Positions 13,162 to 14,527 of a stretch of DNA of 14,527 nt are shown here, one piece after another (positions within the stretch are counted from its first letter, which is position 1; every line of letters starts with the position of its first letter). Location: the NCBI GenBank assembly GCA_036399835.1, contig DASWMI010000098.1:1-14527 (forward strand), in the 5' to 3' direction. Both the position numbers and the translations under genes were made by a program. Source of the stretch: DASYML01 sp036399835 (GTDB lineage: Bacteria > Acidobacteriota > Blastocatellia > Pyrinomonadales > Pyrinomonadaceae). The notes beneath the pieces are model-generated. The model did no database searches and was not told where the DNA came from. It saw nothing but the letters and a program-made list of their open reading frames with translations.

Positions 13162-13611
13162 ATGCCCATTAATTGGTTAGAGCAGGAGACCAGCGTCCAC
13201 CAGGACCACGTCATCGCACACGTCATCGGGGCGACCGCATTGGGCCATTTTGTGCTCGATGAGACTGCGTATATTCTGCTCGACATAGGCTTTATCTGGA
13301 AACTCTATCTTGACTGCGAAATGGGTCTTCTGCCGCAGTCACTAGCCATCTCGGAGCTTGAAGCCGGAGCTGAAGTCAAAGAGCAACTCAAAGCCGAGAT
13401 TGATCGCCTGCACGAGGCGGCAACCGACGCGCACTCTCTCGCATACTTTGCGCCCGCGCCCGCAGGATGCCTGATTAGCGAAGTCTTCATCTACGCGCAG
13501 GGCGAGCGTCGCCGCGTGCTCATCAAAGGCGAGGAGGCCAGCTTGATGGTTGAAGCTTCGCTCGCCACGCGTGAAATAAGTATCTACACGGCAGAGCCGG
13601 ACGCTGTATAA
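13162..13611 (+). CDS. Hypothetical protein, 149 aa
   Basis: I do not recognise this family. The N-terminal half is rich in hydrophobic residues (HVIGATALGHFVLDETAYILLDIGFIWKLYLD, about residues 20-51) but broken by Asp, Glu and His, so it reads as a buried soluble core and not a membrane segment. Residues ~63-92 form a charged helix (SELEAGAEVKEQLKAEIDRL). The end is likely beta-strand (CLISEVFIYAQGERRRVLIKG, ~103-123). No signal peptide is seen. ATG 13162 has GAGG about 12 bases upstream, a weak ribosome site; two earlier ATGs at 13142 and 13145 are out of frame. It follows the MFS gene by 68 bp and precedes another small unknown gene by 67 bp, so the three may be co-transcribed. Confidence 0.7.
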   Translation: MPINWLEQETSVHQDHVIAHVIGATALGHFVLDETAYILLDIGFIWKLYLDCEMGLLPQSLAISELEAGAEVKEQLKAEIDRLHEAATDAHSLAYFAPAPAGCLISEVFIYAQGERRRVLIKGEEASLMVEASLATREISIYTAEPDAV

Positions 13612-13678
13612 TCAAGGCATCGGTCCAAAAGCTGCTTTTTCGATAGCGCACTTTTCAGAGGAGGACACCGCAGCCGAG

Positions 13679-13984
13679 ATGCTTTCCCGAACAGAGATGC
13701 CTTTGCCCTTCATCGAAACATCAGGAATCCTACTGGTCCACCGCCACCCGGCCCCTCTTTCCCAAGAAGGTCTGAGCAAACCGCAACGCTGCGAGACGAA
13801 CTGGGCCGCGCCGGATGATTCCTCGCCGGGAAAGCCGCAGCCGGGTGAGACGGACCCGGAGCTTGAAGACGTGGCGCGCAGAGAACGCGATTACGTCCGA
13901 CAGGAGCTGCGCGAAGAACTCGAACGAGAGCCGACCGAAGAAGAGGTGGACCAGTGGCTGCGCCAGCATACTGAAGGTTACTAA
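13679..13984 (+). CDS. Small charged hypothetical protein, 101 aa
   Basis: I do not recognise the protein by name. The first ~55 residues are Pro/Ser-rich and look unstructured. The C-terminal ~42 residues are strongly charged and helical (ELEDVARRERDYVRQELREE, then EPTEEEVDQWLRQHTEGY). The EPTEEEVDQWL portion resembles the short helix-turn phrasing of sigma-factor and DNA-binding helices, but it is too short to call. GAGGAGG (13658-13664) is a strong ribosome site, yet lies 14 bases before ATG 13679; a second ATG at 13697 is possible. The conserved-looking C-terminus fixes the frame. The stop at 13984 is followed within seven bases by a 20-bp tandem repeat. Confidence 0.65.
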   Translation: MLSRTEMPLPFIETSGILLVHRHPAPLSQEGLSKPQRCETNWAAPDDSSPGKPQPGETDPELEDVARRERDYVRQELREELEREPTEEEVDQWLRQHTEGY

Positions 13985-13990
13985 AAGAGA

Positions 13991-14030
13991 GAGACCAGCC
14001 CATCAGTTTAGAGACCAGCCCGCCAGTTTT
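13991..14030 (+). repeat. 20-bp tandem duplication after the small charged gene
   Basis: GAGACCAGCCCATCAGTTTA (13991-14010) is followed directly by GAGACCAGCCCGCCAGTTTT (14011-14030): 17 of 20 bases identical, period 20. It ends in a T-run (about 14027-14032), but no complementary arm for a terminator hairpin is present. Confidence 0.8.
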
Positions 14031-14045
14031 TTATCCTCGAAAATT

Positions 14046-14098
14046 TGAGACAGGGAAGCGGCCCGTCGCCACCTGTCTAATTCTTTACCCGTCTCAAG
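14046..14098 (+). other. Stem-loop with two alternative pairings upstream of the TPR-like gene
   Basis: AGACAGG (14049-14055) pairs with CCTGTCT (14073-14079). The overlapping TTGAGAC (14046-14052) can instead pair with GTCTCAA (14092-14098). The two structures exclude each other because they share the 5' arm. The first is followed by AATTCTTTA, a weak T-rich stretch. It may be a terminator for the preceding genes or an attenuator. Position 13985-14304 has no supported gene. Confidence 0.45.
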
Positions 14099-14152
14099 AG
14101 AGCCTATCTTCAGCCAGCCGTTCAAGAAGCCAGGACCGTTAATCGAGATACT

Positions 14153-14173
14153 GCTTGCAAAGCTTTTGCAAGC
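14153..14173. promoter_or_regulatory. Perfect 9-bp inverted repeat, candidate operator
   Basis: GCTTGCAAA (14153-14161) and TTTGCAAGC (14165-14173) are perfectly complementary around GCT. The 3-base spacer and lack of a T-run argue against a terminator, and the size suits a dimeric repressor site. It lies about 130 bp before the TPR-like gene. A TTGCAA inside it could double as a -35, but no good -10 follows. Confidence 0.45.
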
Positions 14174-14304
14174 GATAGAGCAGAACTGCTTTTAAGACTT
14201 TCTTGCCAGCCGTCAAAGCCGCACATAAGCTGCTCAAAAGGGGCACATCGGATGACAGCCATTTCGCACGGTCTCTTACATTCAGCCGTGCAGGTATATC
14301 TCAG

Positions 14305-14527
14305 ATGTCTTTAGTCACACCGCTCGGGCGTCATCTGGGAGACCCTGCGCTCAGCCGCGACCAACGCGCTGCGCTGTGTTGTCAGACCGCCAGCGAGTTG
14401 GAAGAGAGAGGCGATTATCAAGAGGCGCAGAGCGCGCTGGCAGAATTCTGGCCGCGAGTCGGCGAGCCGCCGAATTTACAAGGACTGGACCAGAGCACGG
14501 CAGCCGAGATGCTCTTGCGCGTCGGAG
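14305..14527 (+). CDS. TPR-like helical protein, N-terminal fragment (runs off the window)
   Basis: Open from ATG 14305 to the window end, 74 codons read. The protein starts MSLVTPLGRHLGDPALSRDQ and continues with helical pairs: TASELEERGDYQEAQSALAE, then WPRVGEPPNLQGLDQ and STAAEMLLRVG. The first pair fits a tetratricopeptide-style helix-turn-helix. The phrase resembles the N-terminus of TPR-repeat signalling or regulatory proteins seen in Acidobacteria-like genomes; this is from memory and untested. AGG lies about ten bases upstream of the ATG, a weak ribosome site. A palindromic candidate operator and a switchable stem-loop lie in the 320-bp region before it. Confidence 0.65.
   Translation, partial: MSLVTPLGRHLGDPALSRDQRAALCCQTASELEERGDYQEAQSALAEFWPRVGEPPNLQGLDQSTAAEMLLRVG

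Larger units (their letters stand above)
175..14492. repeat. Dispersed palindrome TGGWCCA, 23 copies across the window
   Basis: Hand-counted start positions: 175, 285, 965, 1460, 2842, 4261, 4930, 5374, 5810, 6727, 7287, 7514, 7711, 8208, 9316, 10600, 10801, 11803, 12316, 12352, 13734, 13947, 14486. Nine have the full 9-bp CTGGWCCAG. About two would be expected from base composition. Copies lie in genes of both strands, in all three codon phases, and in three intergenic gaps. Confidence 0.85.

Noticed and set aside
13991..14030. CRISPR array
   Set aside because: Only two directly adjacent 20-bp units without spacers and no cas genes.
13670..14515. Repeated GCAGCCGAGATGCT at about 13670 and 14500
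   Set aside because: One copy is the upstream edge of a gene start and the other is in-frame coding (AAEML); probably chance.

Overview
This 14.5 kb window looks like chromosomal DNA of a free-living bacterium with moderately high GC. The best guess is Acidobacteriota, probably class Blastocatellia. That is an inference from gene style: a paired M16 peptidase operon, a zinc-ribbon class II ribonucleotide reductase, and small acidobacterial-looking hypothetical proteins. No rRNA, tRNA, CRISPR array, phage gene or intact insertion sequence was seen.

Layout. Positions 1-3128 are on the minus strand. A ribbon-helix-helix-like protein (3128-2676) is followed by a catalytic M16 zinc peptidase (2488-992) and its probably inactive M16 partner (868 to beyond the window edge). 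The gap between the first two is packed with hairpins. From 3629 the plus strand carries a STAS-domain protein closely followed by a cytoplasmic thioredoxin-fold protein (3629-4805). Next come an unrecognised 88-residue peptide with a Cys/Trp/Tyr-rich tail (4990-5256), a 15-bp inverted repeat, and an ABC exporter (5369-7465). The exporter converges on hslO/Hsp33 (8456-7527). A divergent region then leads to a vitamin B12-dependent ribonucleotide reductase, nrdJ (8946-11513), with a textbook promoter, a tandem NrdR-type operator and a long structured leader. An MFS exporter (11798-13093), two unknown small proteins (13162-13611, 13679-13984) and the start of a TPR-like gene (14305 onward) close the window.

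How the parts fit. Redox and stress themes recur (Hsp33, thioredoxin fold, class II RNR), but the genes look like several short transcription units, not one pathway. The peptide plus ABC exporter could be a small secreted or modified-peptide unit, although no modifying enzyme is visible.

The two least ordinary signals are genome-style. First, the 7-bp palindrome TGGWCCA occurs 23 times by hand count, against about two expected, in all reading frames and between genes. Second, two unrelated 20-bp tandem duplications sit directly at gene 3' ends (13082-13121 and 13991-14030).
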